NCBI RefSeq assembly: GCF_009363075.1
Contig: NZ_CP045293.1
Span: 3,534,001-3,598,000 of the forward strand
Direction of reading: 5' to 3'
DNA length: 64,000 bases
Origin: Paenibacillus guangzhouensis
GTDB taxonomy: Bacteria > Bacillota > Bacilli > Paenibacillales > Paenibacillaceae
Part shown: positions 1 to 7,257 of the stretch, piece by piece
Layout: each line of letters starts with the position of its first letter
How positions within the stretch are numbered: the stretch's first letter is position 1
Program-made: the position numbers and the translations under genes
The notes under the pieces: model-generated
What the model was told of the DNA's origin: nothing
Seen by the model: only the letters and a program-made list of their open reading frames with translations
Databases searched by the model: none

Positions 1-357
1 TATCGCGCCGATTACGGGGAAGAACTATCTGAAGAAGAAATTCAGACGCTAACGCTGGAATTCCTCGCACGCCTGCAAGTCCCAGGGGTCTACGAAGTAG
101 GCGGACTAGGTGCTTGCACATTAATTCATAGAGATGCGCTGTACGATCGGATCTCCTTCGGCCCAATATCGAACCTCTCCTTCTGGGGCGAAGATCGCCA
201 TTTCTGTGTGCGAGCAAAAGCGCTCGGCATCCCGCTCTTCGTCGACACACATCAGCCTGCTTTGCATCTTTACCGGGCGTCAGATCTGCCCAAAGCGACG
301 GCATTTTTTCATATTCATCGCATCGCGCCTGTCTATCAAAAAATATTTGCCAAATAA
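1..357 (+). CDS. Glycosyltransferase-like protein, C-terminal part (5' end outside window)
   Basis: An open frame runs from base 1 to a TAA at 355-357 and gives the last 118 residues; the start lies upstream of the window. The segment contains a hydrophobic GGLGACTLIHRDALYDRI stretch followed by SFWGEDRHFCVRAKALG. The acidic ED pair before an aromatic/Cys and a short helix resembles the acceptor side of GT-A fold glycosyltransferases (Anp1/GT2-like proteins of Bacillaceae). The catalytic DXD region is not in the window, so the activity is inferred. No terminator lies between this stop and the next gene at 449. Confidence 0.6.
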   Translation, partial: YRADYGEELSEEEIQTLTLEFLARLQVPGVYEVGGLGACTLIHRDALYDRISFGPISNLSFWGEDRHFCVRAKALGIPLFVDTHQPALHLYRASDLPKATAFFHIHRIAPVYQKIFAK

Positions 358-448
358 AATGACAAAATTTTAATGAACCTTTTTACCCCAAAATACGTCA
401 TAATGGTATAGATCTATATTCTATCAATATTTGAAAGGAGTCTTACCA

Positions 449-1579
449 TTGAGACAGCAAACTCAGACGGCACAGCGACAATCGCAGCCTGTTGCCCCAA
501 GCCGTCGAGCGAGGAAGCAACAGCTTACTAGCAAAAAGAAACGCATGACCTTTGGTCGTTTTATAAAGAATCTCTTCATTACATTATTTATTGTCGGATC
601 ACTCGGCGCCGCATGGCTCTTCTTCACGCCATCGGGTACGAACGTCCGTATGCTCATCGCAGATACACTCATCACCACGCAGCATCGCGTCTGGGCGAAA
701 TATATTATCGGGGAAGAAGCTCTGAAGAACCGTGTTGCCGAATATAACAAAAGATTCGAAGGCATGGGTGATGAGAAAGACGACCATACCATTACGACAG
801 ACGGGAAAAAATCCGGAGACTTGGTCGAGATCAAGCCAGTCAGCGGGGCAGGCTTCAGCGGTTACCTGATGATTGTCAATGATCCAACCAAAATCCGCAT
901 TGGCGTTCCGAATCACGTCGGACGCGGTGAGAAAGTCACGAGCATGGTGAAACGTACAGGCGCAATCGCAGGCGTGAACGCCGGAGGCTTTGCCGATCCG
1001 AATTGGAAGGGAAATGGATTCCAACCGATTGGACTCGTCATCGCCGATGGAAAAGTCTATTATGACGGCGGCATTAAGAAGACCAAGAAAACCCAGATTG
1101 TCGGACTCGATAAGAACGGACGAATGGTCGCAGGGAATTATACCATTCCGCAGCTTCAAGAGATGGGCGTGAAGGAAGCCGTAACGTTCCAGCCCCGCAT
1201 CATCGTCAACGGCAAAGGTCTCGTGAAGAACGCTGCCGACGGTTGGGGCATTGCGCCACGTACCGTCATGGGGCAACGTGCCGATGGTACGATCTTGTTC
1301 CTCGTGATCGACGGCCGCCAAGCGCATAGTATCGGCGCCAATCTCTATGATTGCCAGAATATCATGCTTGAGAACGGCGCAGTCATTGCCGCGAACCTGG
1401 ACGGCGGGTCATCGACCGTACTTGTGAAAGATAATGAAATTGTGAACTCTCCTGCCAGCCAGCATGGCGAGCGTTATCTGCCGACTGCCTTCCTCGTCTT
1501 CAATGATCCGGAGAAGGTCGACATTCCGAATATTTGGGAAGGACTCGATCCGCATAAAATTGACCCATCCAAGTGGTAA
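449..1579 (+). CDS. Membrane-anchored phosphodiester glycosidase (NAGPA domain) protein
   Basis: 376 residues. The TTG at 449 is chosen because AAAGGAG at 434-440 lies 8 nt before it; an upstream in-frame TTG at 431 overlaps that site. A basic N-terminus is followed by one membrane segment (about residues 31-52, FIKNLFITLFIVGSLGAAWL), so most of the protein should face outward. The rest matches the NAGPA-type domain: VNAGGF, the RPRTVMG-like IAPRTVMGQ region, and a late NLDGGSSTVLV motif typical of the family. Relatives remove N-acetylglucosamine from phosphodiester-linked glycans or act in exopolysaccharide and wall-polymer metabolism. The substrate is unknown. It is monocistronic with its own terminator. 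Confidence 0.8.
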   Translation: MRQQTQTAQRQSQPVAPSRRARKQQLTSKKKRMTFGRFIKNLFITLFIVGSLGAAWLFFTPSGTNVRMLIADTLITTQHRVWAKYIIGEEALKNRVAEYNKRFEGMGDEKDDHTITTDGKKSGDLVEIKPVSGAGFSGYLMIVNDPTKIRIGVPNHVGRGEKVTSMVKRTGAIAGVNAGGFADPNWKGNGFQPIGLVIADGKVYYDGGIKKTKKTQIVGLDKNGRMVAGNYTIPQLQEMGVKEAVTFQPRIIVNGKGLVKNAADGWGIAPRTVMGQRADGTILFLVIDGRQAHSIGANLYDCQNIMLENGAVIAANLDGGSSTVLVKDNEIVNSPASQHGERYLPTAFLVFNDPEKVDIPNIWEGLDPHKIDPSKW

Positions 1580-1613
1580 TGCAATCATTCCTATTCATCA
1601 TTTATTCATGCGA

Positions 1614-1646
1614 ACCCATAGGACGAACGATCCTATGGGTTTTTTT
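1614..1646 (+). terminator. Rho-independent terminator of the phosphodiester glycosidase gene
   Basis: A perfect 10-bp stem (ACCCATAGGA / TCCTATGGGT) with a 7-nt loop is followed by a run of T. It starts 34 nt after the stop at 1579. Confidence 0.9.
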
Positions 1647-1832
1647 CATGCCAACCAATTGACTCGTATGGCTCAGCTTCTTTAATTATTCTCAATTTAA
1701 AAATGTCAATGTGAAAATTTACAGACAACATCCGCAATCATCCTTAATATATTAGATTAATGGTGACCTCTAGCTTGTGCCTGATTCGATTTTTGTGATC
1801 AAAAAAGGTTGTTAAGAACGGTGGAAAAGCTA

Positions 1833-1860
1833 TTGAACACTTGAGAAATACTGGTAATAT
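1833..1860 (+). promoter_or_regulatory. Putative sigma-A promoter of the oxidoreductase operon
   Basis: TTGAAC at 1833-1838 and TAATAT at 1855-1860 are separated by 16 nt and lie 37 nt upstream of the start at 1897. Confidence 0.5.
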
Positions 1861-1896
1861 TAGAGTTGAAATCTTATTCTAGAAGGGAGTAATAGG

Positions 1897-2904
1897 ATGG
1901 TTACTTTACCCAAATTAAATGAACTAGGATTTTTCGAGATTAGGCTGGAATCCATCGGCGGTCTCGGCGCGAACTTAGCCGGGAAAATGCTGGCGGAGGC
2001 CGGAGTTACAGGCGCCTCACTTAACGGCGTAAGCTTCTCATCCTATGGATCGGAGAAAAAAGGCTCTCCCGTCAAAGCACACATCCGGTTTTGCGACAAC
2101 CATACGAATATCCGAGATACGTCGCCTGTTGAACGGCCGCATGTTGTAGGAATTTTTCACGAATCATTATCCAAAACAGTCAATGTCATCAGCGGCATCT
2201 ATGAGGACAGTCTCGTACTTGTAAATTCGAATAAAACACCTGAACAGTTAAAAGAGAAAATGAAGCTCCTCGGCGGTACCATTGCTGTCGTCGATGCAAC
2301 AGGCATTTCACTAGAAGAGAAGAACCGCACGAACATGGCGATGTTAGGCGCGCTTTTCCGGCTATGCGACTTCCTAGACCCCGAAGCCATGAAAAAGGTC
2401 ATCCGCAAATCCCTCGAGAAGAAGTATCCACAAGCTGTAGCTCCCGCAATCAAGACGTTCGAAAGAGGCTATCAAGAAGTAACATTCCAGACATTCGAAC
2501 TGCCAGAAGGGCAGAAAATGCCAGCTTTTGTGCGCCAAGATACACCTGTGCTCGGTTACGAGACACAACCGATGGGCGGCGTCATTACCAATCCAGGGAA
2601 CAGCATTCTGAAGGATCTAAGCATCTCGCGCGCAGGAATGATGCCGCATTTCGCCGACGATAAATGTATACACTGCGCGGCTTGCGATAACGTCTGCCCT
2701 GATTTCTGCTTCGTATGGGAAGAACAACCGGATAAGAAAGGCCGTCCGCAAATGTTCCTGCAAGGAATCGACTATCAATACTGCAAAGGCTGTCTCAAAT
2801 GCGTTAGAGCTTGTCCAACAGATGCGCTCAGCAGCGCAAGAGAAGAAGATGGCTATGCAGATGAGCATCGAACGCCGCATCATTTTGACCTAGCAGTCCA
2901 TTAA
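1897..2904 (+). CDS. 2-oxoacid:ferredoxin oxidoreductase, gamma domain fused to a 2x[4Fe-4S] ferredoxin domain
   Basis: 335 residues; ATG preceded by AGAAGGGAG. Residues about 14-190 form the gamma (POR_N-associated) domain with the GGLGANLAGKML glycine motif. Residues about 250-310 form a bacterial ferredoxin domain with two cysteine groups, CIHCAACDNVCP and CKGCLKCVRACP, which would hold two [4Fe-4S] clusters. In this enzyme family the gamma and delta parts pass electrons from thiamine-bound oxoacid to ferredoxin. Here they are one polypeptide, and the alpha/beta part is the next gene, starting 28 nt later. The oxoacid (pyruvate or a branched-chain or aromatic keto acid) cannot be read from this subunit. 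Confidence 0.9.
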   Translation: MVTLPKLNELGFFEIRLESIGGLGANLAGKMLAEAGVTGASLNGVSFSSYGSEKKGSPVKAHIRFCDNHTNIRDTSPVERPHVVGIFHESLSKTVNVISGIYEDSLVLVNSNKTPEQLKEKMKLLGGTIAVVDATGISLEEKNRTNMAMLGALFRLCDFLDPEAMKKVIRKSLEKKYPQAVAPAIKTFERGYQEVTFQTFELPEGQKMPAFVRQDTPVLGYETQPMGGVITNPGNSILKDLSISRAGMMPHFADDKCIHCAACDNVCPDFCFVWEEQPDKKGRPQMFLQGIDYQYCKGCLKCVRACPTDALSSAREEDGYADEHRTPHHFDLAVH

Positions 2905-2932
2905 ATTGCATGCCAGAAAGGTGGAATCGACA

Positions 2933-5242
2933 TTGTCTATCGATTTGTCCAAAGAACAAGCAGGACTTGCCCAAGTAGAGCAGCGTGTCGTGTATGAATC
3001 CGGCAACGAAATGGCTGCTTACGCGGCGCATCAAATTAATTATCATATTATGGGATACTTTCCGATCTCGCCATCGACAGAGGTCGCTCAATTTCTAGAT
3101 TTAATGAAGTCCAATGGACAGCATGATATCGTGCTAATCCCGGCTGACGGCGAACACGGTTCAGCAGGGGTATGTTATGGTGCTTCCACCGCAGGTGGGC
3201 GTGTGTTCAACGCAACGAGCGCGAACGGTTATCTCTACATGATCGAACAAATGCCGGTGCAATCCGGGACGCGATTCCCTATGGTGATGAACCTTGTCTG
3301 CCGCTCCGTCTCCGGGCCGCTTGATATTCATGGCGATCATTCGGATCTCTACTACGCCCTCAACACTGGCTGGCCCATTCTGATGTGTCGTGATCCGCAA
3401 GCGGTCTACGATATGAATATTATGGCGCTTAAGGTGGCAGAAGATGCAGAGGTTCGTCTGCCTGTGCTCGTCGCATCCGATGGTTATTTTACATCGCATC
3501 AGAAGCGTAAAGTGCAGACGTTCGCGAATCGTGAGGATGTGCATCAATTCATTGGCGCGCAGCCGCCAGTCGGATACCCTGACACGTTGGACCGCAACAA
3601 TCCGATTACGGTCGGTCCGTATATGAATGAACCGGATTACATCAATAACTGTTACCAGCAATCGATGGCGATGTATAATGCCGAGCATGTCTATGATCGG
3701 GTTCGCCAAGAATTCGCTGCCCTGACAGGCCGCGACTATCCGATCCTTGATCTGTATCGCATGGAGGATGCCGAAGTCGCCGTCTTCCTCATGAACTCCG
3801 CATCGGAGATCATCAAGGATGTCGTAGACCAATTGCGTGCGCAAGGGATTAAGGCGGGCTCCATTGCACCGAATATGATTCGTCCGTTCCCTCAGAAAGC
3901 CATTGCTGAAGCGCTTAAGAACGTTAAAGCGATCACAGTTGGTGATCGCGCCGATTCTTACGGCGGACACGGCGGCAATATGGTAAATGAGATCAAGGCT
4001 GCCCTCTTCACACATGGCAACCGCGATACGCTCGTGATCAGCCGGATCTATGGTCTTGGCGGCAAAGACTTCTACGCCGAAGACGGGCATAACCTGTTCC
4101 AATTCGCCATCGATGCGATGGATAAAGGAATCGTCGAGAAGCCGTTCGATTATTACGGGCATACACCTGGCGATCCTGCCAAAGCACCGAAACGCGTGCT
4201 CAAGCCGATGAAATTCGAAGATTTGAAGACAGGCCTCATCACGGTGAAAAAAGACGAAGAGACGGGTAAGCTAAGCGTAAGGATCCCGCCGCTCCGCTCG
4301 CTCACGAAGAAACCGAAGCGCATTGCGCCAGGTCACGGTGCCTGCCCAGGCTGTGGGATTTTCTCCGGCCTTGAGTTATTCTTCAAAGGCATCGAAGGCG
4401 ATATCGTAGCGCTCTTCCATACGGGATGCGCGATGGTTGTTACAACCGGCTATCCTTACTCGTCGCACAAAGCGACGTACATTCACAACTTGTTCCAGAA
4501 CGGTGCGGCTACCCTGTCCGGGGTTGTCGAGATGTTCTGGGAACGCAAGCGCAGAGGCGAGCTCGATCACTTGAATCTGCAGGATGACTTCACCTTCGTC
4601 ATGATTACGGGCGATGGCGGTATGGATATCGGCATGGGCCCGGCAATCGGCGCGGCGCTTCGCAATCATAAGATGATCATTCTGGAGTACGATAACGAAG
4701 GCTACATGAATACAGGGGCACAGCTCTCCTACTCGACGCCGATGGGACACCGGACCTCGACTTCCAATGTCGGTTCCGTCCGGGCCGGCAAAGTGTTCCA
4801 TCATAAAGACACAGCGCAGATTATGGCCGCAACCCATATTCCTTATGTATTCACCGGTTCCGAAGCGTTCCCGCAGGATCTCGTGAAGAAAGCCGCCAAG
4901 GCACAGTATTATGCGCAAAATGAAGGACTTGTCTATGGTAAGATCTTAATTACGTGTCCGCTCAACTGGTTGTCCGAAGATGAACTTGGCACGGAAATTA
5001 TCGATGCCGCTGTTGGCTCTTGCTTCTTCCCGCTCTACGAGGTGGAGCATGGCGTAACGACGATTACGTACAACCCGGATGAGAAAGATAAGCGCGTTCC
5101 GCTCGTCGACTGGCTCAAGACAATGGGCAAGACGAGACATCTTACCAAGCCAGAGCATGCCGAGACGCTCAAGGCATTCGAAGGGGAAGTCGAGCGCCGA
5201 TGGAAGATCCTTCTCGCGAAGCATGAGAATCCGTATCTATAA
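2933..5242 (+). CDS. 2-oxoacid:ferredoxin oxidoreductase, fused alpha-beta subunit
   Basis: 769 residues from the TTG at 2933, which has AGAAAGGTGG at 2915-2924 and 8 nt of spacing; an earlier in-frame TTG at 2906 lacks a site. The N-terminal half is the pyrimidine-binding alpha domain (YFPISPSTEVAQFLD, then DHSDLYYAL) and domain II. The C-terminal half is the thiamine-diphosphate beta domain: HGACPGCGIF, GDGGMDIGMGPAIG (GDG...N-like motif) and YDNEGYMNTGAQLSYSTPMG. The YDNE-YMNTG form resembles pyruvate-type enzymes more than 2-oxoglutarate ones. Together with the preceding gamma-delta gene it forms a complete CoA-dependent oxoacid oxidoreductase. Substrate assignment is inference. Confidence 0.9.
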   Translation: MSIDLSKEQAGLAQVEQRVVYESGNEMAAYAAHQINYHIMGYFPISPSTEVAQFLDLMKSNGQHDIVLIPADGEHGSAGVCYGASTAGGRVFNATSANGYLYMIEQMPVQSGTRFPMVMNLVCRSVSGPLDIHGDHSDLYYALNTGWPILMCRDPQAVYDMNIMALKVAEDAEVRLPVLVASDGYFTSHQKRKVQTFANREDVHQFIGAQPPVGYPDTLDRNNPITVGPYMNEPDYINNCYQQSMAMYNAEHVYDRVRQEFAALTGRDYPILDLYRMEDAEVAVFLMNSASEIIKDVVDQLRAQGIKAGSIAPNMIRPFPQKAIAEALKNVKAITVGDRADSYGGHGGNMVNEIKAALFTHGNRDTLVISRIYGLGGKDFYAEDGHNLFQFAIDAMDKGIVEKPFDYYGHTPGDPAKAPKRVLKPMKFEDLKTGLITVKKDEETGKLSVRIPPLRSLTKKPKRIAPGHGACPGCGIFSGLELFFKGIEGDIVALFHTGCAMVVTTGYPYSSHKATYIHNLFQNGAATLSGVVEMFWERKRRGELDHLNLQDDFTFVMITGDGGMDIGMGPAIGAALRNHKMIILEYDNEGYMNTGAQLSYSTPMGHRTSTSNVGSVRAGKVFHHKDTAQIMAATHIPYVFTGSEAFPQDLVKKAAKAQYYAQNEGLVYGKILITCPLNWLSEDELGTEIIDAAVGSCFFPLYEVEHGVTTITYNPDEKDKRVPLVDWLKTMGKTRHLTKPEHAETLKAFEGEVERRWKILLAKHENPYL

Positions 5243-5297
5243 GTTCGAGTTCAAAAAGTTAGCATTTCAGCACCGAGAATGAGAGGAGTTGTCCTCT

Positions 5298-5591
5298 ATG
5301 CCTTACGTACTCCACCATACGGCAACCGGGCAGATCTATGCGTGTCTGCTCCGTAATGGCTATGATCTGGTCTATTACGGGGTGAAATATTGGGAGGATG
5401 AGGAAGCTGCCTCTACTGAGCTTCCTGCCTTCCACGCTTCACAGGAATTGTTAGCCACGGAAGCATGGTCGCTGCTTGAAATTGAAGAGCAGGTTCTGAA
5501 ATTATGCAATGTGAAATTGAAGAACAACCCGAAGTACATCTGTTTCCTCGATACGGAGGGCCGGCCATATACGGAAGTCCTCACGCCATAA
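5298..5591 (+). CDS. Small conserved hypothetical protein behind the oxidoreductase
   Basis: 97 residues; ATG at 5298 with GAGAGGAG at 5281-5288. It starts 55 nt after the alpha-beta gene and ends before a strong terminator, so it is probably the third gene of that operon. The sequence is soluble and mixed, with YVLHHTATGQIYACLL at the start and CFLDTEGRPYTEVL at the end, two halves that look like beta-rich segments. I recognise no family. A role connected to the oxidoreductase is suggested only by position. Confidence 0.75.
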   Translation: MPYVLHHTATGQIYACLLRNGYDLVYYGVKYWEDEEAASTELPAFHASQELLATEAWSLLEIEEQVLKLCNVKLKNNPKYICFLDTEGRPYTEVLTP

Positions 5592-5606
5592 CGTTCGTAT
5601 ACACAC

Positions 5607-5650
5607 AGAGCAGCAGTCCCCCTTCATGCACAGGGAACTGCTGCTCTTTT
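5607..5650 (+). terminator. Terminator of the 2-oxoacid oxidoreductase operon
   Basis: A long stem pairs AGAGCAGCAGTCCC (5607-5620) with GGGAACTGCTGCTCT (5633-5647), followed by T residues. Confidence 0.9.
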
Positions 5651-5678
5651 ACATTTCGTCATCGATTTAGCGACGCGG

Positions 5679-6014
5679 TTATTTAAGAACTTCTTCGAAT
5701 TCGCGCGTTTCTTCCTTTTCTTCTTCTTGGCTTGAAGCGATTTGCGCAAAGGTTTCATCATCCTCTTGGCGACGGTTTTGGCGCCACTCGCGGATATTAT
5801 TCACTTTATCTTTCGCTGCTTCAACCCAGCTCGAAGTCTGCTCGCCAACTTGTTTAATGACATTCGTCGTTTTCTCCGTTACTTGGTGCGCTCCTTCTTT
5901 GATATCTTGCCGCAGCTCGCGACCAGACTTGGGTGCAAGCAGTAGCGCCGCTACTGAACCAACAACACTCCCTACAAGTGCACCTAATAGAAAACTTTTT
6001 CTTTTCTCCGACAT
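5679..6014 (-). CDS. ytxH: YtxH domain protein
   Basis: 111 residues; ATG with GAGGAG 9 nt upstream. The N-terminus carries the YtxH hallmark: a glycine-rich hydrophobic segment (LLGALVGSVVGSVAALLLAP, about 9-28) followed by KSGRELRQDIKEG. A long amphipathic, probably coiled-coil region with many K, E and Q follows. Members are small membrane-attached general-stress proteins. It lies 16 nt after the DUF948 gene and both are read together, the same order as ytxG-ytxH in Bacillus subtilis. Cells of Bacillus induce this pair under sigma-B; no such promoter was identified here. Confidence 0.85.
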   Translation of the reverse strand: MSEKRKSFLLGALVGSVVGSVAALLLAPKSGRELRQDIKEGAHQVTEKTTNVIKQVGEQTSSWVEAAKDKVNNIREWRQNRRQEDDETFAQIASSQEEEKEETREFEEVLK

Positions 6015-6030
6015 TTGTCATCGCTCCTCA

Positions 6031-6510
6031 TTATGATCCTTCTTTACTCTCACTTGGCTTCGCTGCTCGGGACTCTGCGTTCGCTGGGCGAACGGCTTGC
6101 CATTTCTCCCATAATCCAAGGCCTAGATCCATCCAATCGAACATATCGCCAATGCGCTCAATGTTATTGGCGTGTGCACGATTCACATGCGACACGGCAG
6201 AGGCCGTTAACGCTTCCGTGACGGAGGTAACCGAGGAGGTGACATAGCGCAGTGTCTCCCCAGTATCGCGGATGGAATCACAGAATGGCTCAAAGGCATC
6301 CACTTGGCGCTTGACGTGCGCCGCTGTCTTCTGCGCATCTTGGATGAAGATGGACACCTCTTGGCCTAGCGCAGCCGTATCTCGCTGCAGTTGAAGAATT
6401 GTGACATAGGCCTGCAGCACCGTATTTCTTACCGTAATAAGTACGATGATGGCCACGACAACCAGTATGATGAATGCAATCGCCATACTTACAACACTCC
6501 ATTCAACCAT
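6031..6510 (-). CDS. ytxG: DUF948 (YtxG-like) membrane protein
   Basis: 159 residues; ATG at 6510 with GAGGTGAT upstream. One N-terminal transmembrane helix (about 6-28, VVSMAIAFIILVVVAIIVLI) is followed by a long helical cytoplasmic region with heptad-like spacing (about 35-110), typical of DUF948 proteins. The C-terminal tail ends in a short hydrophilic segment. First gene of the ytxG-ytxH pair. The molecular role of the family is poorly defined; a general-stress role is known for the Bacillus pair only. Confidence 0.8.
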   Translation of the reverse strand: MVEWSVVSMAIAFIILVVVAIIVLITVRNTVLQAYVTILQLQRDTAALGQEVSIFIQDAQKTAAHVKRQVDAFEPFCDSIRDTGETLRYVTSSVTSVTEALTASAVSHVNRAHANNIERIGDMFDWMDLGLGLWEKWQAVRPANAESRAAKPSESKEGS

Positions 6511-6722
6511 CCACGATCACCTCGATTCACGTTGTTCCCGGGCGAATGCCCATTTTCTAATGACAGTATAAGAAGATTGGGCTTGACTTGACACAGCGGA
6601 CAAACCAAAAATATTGAACTTTCGTCAAAAGCCTTACGCGGCGTGCGATTTATGCCCTTATAAGCAAGGGGGCGTCATGCAGATTGAGCGAAAGATGCAC
6701 TCTGTGTCCGTACATGGCTATG

Positions 6723-6909
6723 GCTAGCGAACTCAGAAATGCTTATTTCGCTGAATTACCACGTTTTCTGATTCTAACGAACCCCAGCAATGCTATTCCC
6801 GCCACAAGGCAGCGATATTGCCGATTCTGATTACAATAACGCCGCTAGGATTCGTTAGGTCAAAAAAAACTCCAATATTGAGCGGATAAGCCTACTACGA
6901 TTCGTTAGC
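6723..6909. repeat. Four-unit array of a 25-nt imperfect repeat, two direct and two inverted
   Basis: Units share the core CTAACGAAYCCNAGCAAYGC followed by TATTC. Unit 1 begins near 6724 (CTAGCGAACTCAGAAATGC) and unit 2 near 6773 (CTAACGAACCCCAGCAATGC), 49 nt apart. On the other strand, unit 3 begins at about 6858 (CTAACGAATCCTAGCGGCG) and unit 4 at about 6908 (CTAACGAATCGTAGTAGGC), 50 nt apart. The arms therefore face each other with a regular period of about 50 nt, and units 2 and 3 could pair as a hairpin. It looks like a dispersed intergenic repeat, but only one locus is visible. Confidence 0.6.
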
Positions 6910-7100
6910 CGTTCCATCTCAAGTTAAAGCCAATGAGTAAAGGTAAGACACAAAAGTAATAAATGGTAACTAGTGAATGTCTTCTATGGGATTTTATAAT
7001 TAACCAAAGACGAGCCTACACCATGAATACAGGATCAACTGAGAAGATCATTTTCAAACAGAATATAATGGCTTGTCAGTCAGCAACTTAGACAGAAAAC

Positions 7101-7114
7101 TGTATGCGCTTCCA
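7101..7114 (+). promoter_or_regulatory. cre-like box upstream of the GH85 gene
   Basis: TGTATGCGCTTCCA differs at two positions from the CcpA consensus TGWAANCGNTNWCA. A second, poorer match with one base missing (TGTAAGCGTTTCA) lies at 7179-7191. Catabolite repression of a secreted glycosidase would make sense, but the matches are imperfect. Confidence 0.35.
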
Positions 7115-7199
7115 TTTCAGTATTTATGATCATCTCTCAAACACCTTCAAAAATGAATGTATTTCCCCTTTCCAATTTGTAAGCGTTTCATCGTATTCC

Positions 7200-7228
7200 T
7201 TGCTATAGAAGCGACTATCGCTTTTATA
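7200..7228 (+). promoter_or_regulatory. Putative promoter with palindromic operator for the GH85 gene
   Basis: TTGCTA (7200-7205) and TTTATA (7223-7228) are 17 nt apart. The spacer carries a perfect palindrome, AAGCGA-cta-TCGCTT (7209-7223), placed where a repressor would block RNA polymerase. No matching regulator gene is adjacent. Confidence 0.45.
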
Positions 7229-7257
7229 TAAAACAATCAAAAAAGGAGCATGCGATT

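Larger units (their letters stand above)
1580..1896. other. 317-nt intergenic region
   Basis: Besides the terminator at 1614-1646 and the promoter at 1833-1860, the stretch is A+T-rich and without a supported gene. A weak Rex-like half palindrome (TGTGAA-AATT-TACA) lies at about 1710-1723. It is noted only because the downstream gene is a redox ferredoxin oxidoreductase; the match is too poor to call. Confidence 0.4.
6511..7257. other. 747-nt gene-free region with a repeat array
   Basis: No reading frame with a convincing start and ribosome binding site was found. About 6723-6909 holds four copies of a 25-nt repeat (separate entry). The right end holds two cre-like boxes and the likely promoter of the GH85 gene. 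Base composition is more A+T-rich toward the right. Confidence 0.6.

Noticed and set aside
599-1327. Long minus-strand open frame opposite the phosphodiester glycosidase gene (242 codons)
   Set aside because: The plus strand carries clear domain motifs, and the antisense product shows no family and no ribosome binding site.
1709-1724. Rex operator before the oxoacid oxidoreductase operon
   Set aside because: Only one half fits the consensus; the other half differs at several positions and lies far from the promoter.
3161-4162. 333-codon minus-strand frame inside the oxidoreductase alpha-beta gene
   Set aside because: Shadow of a strongly conserved gene; His/Arg-rich composition typical of antisense frames.
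6601-6910. CRISPR-like array
   Set aside because: Only four imperfect units, half of them inverted, with no constant-length spacers and no cas genes.
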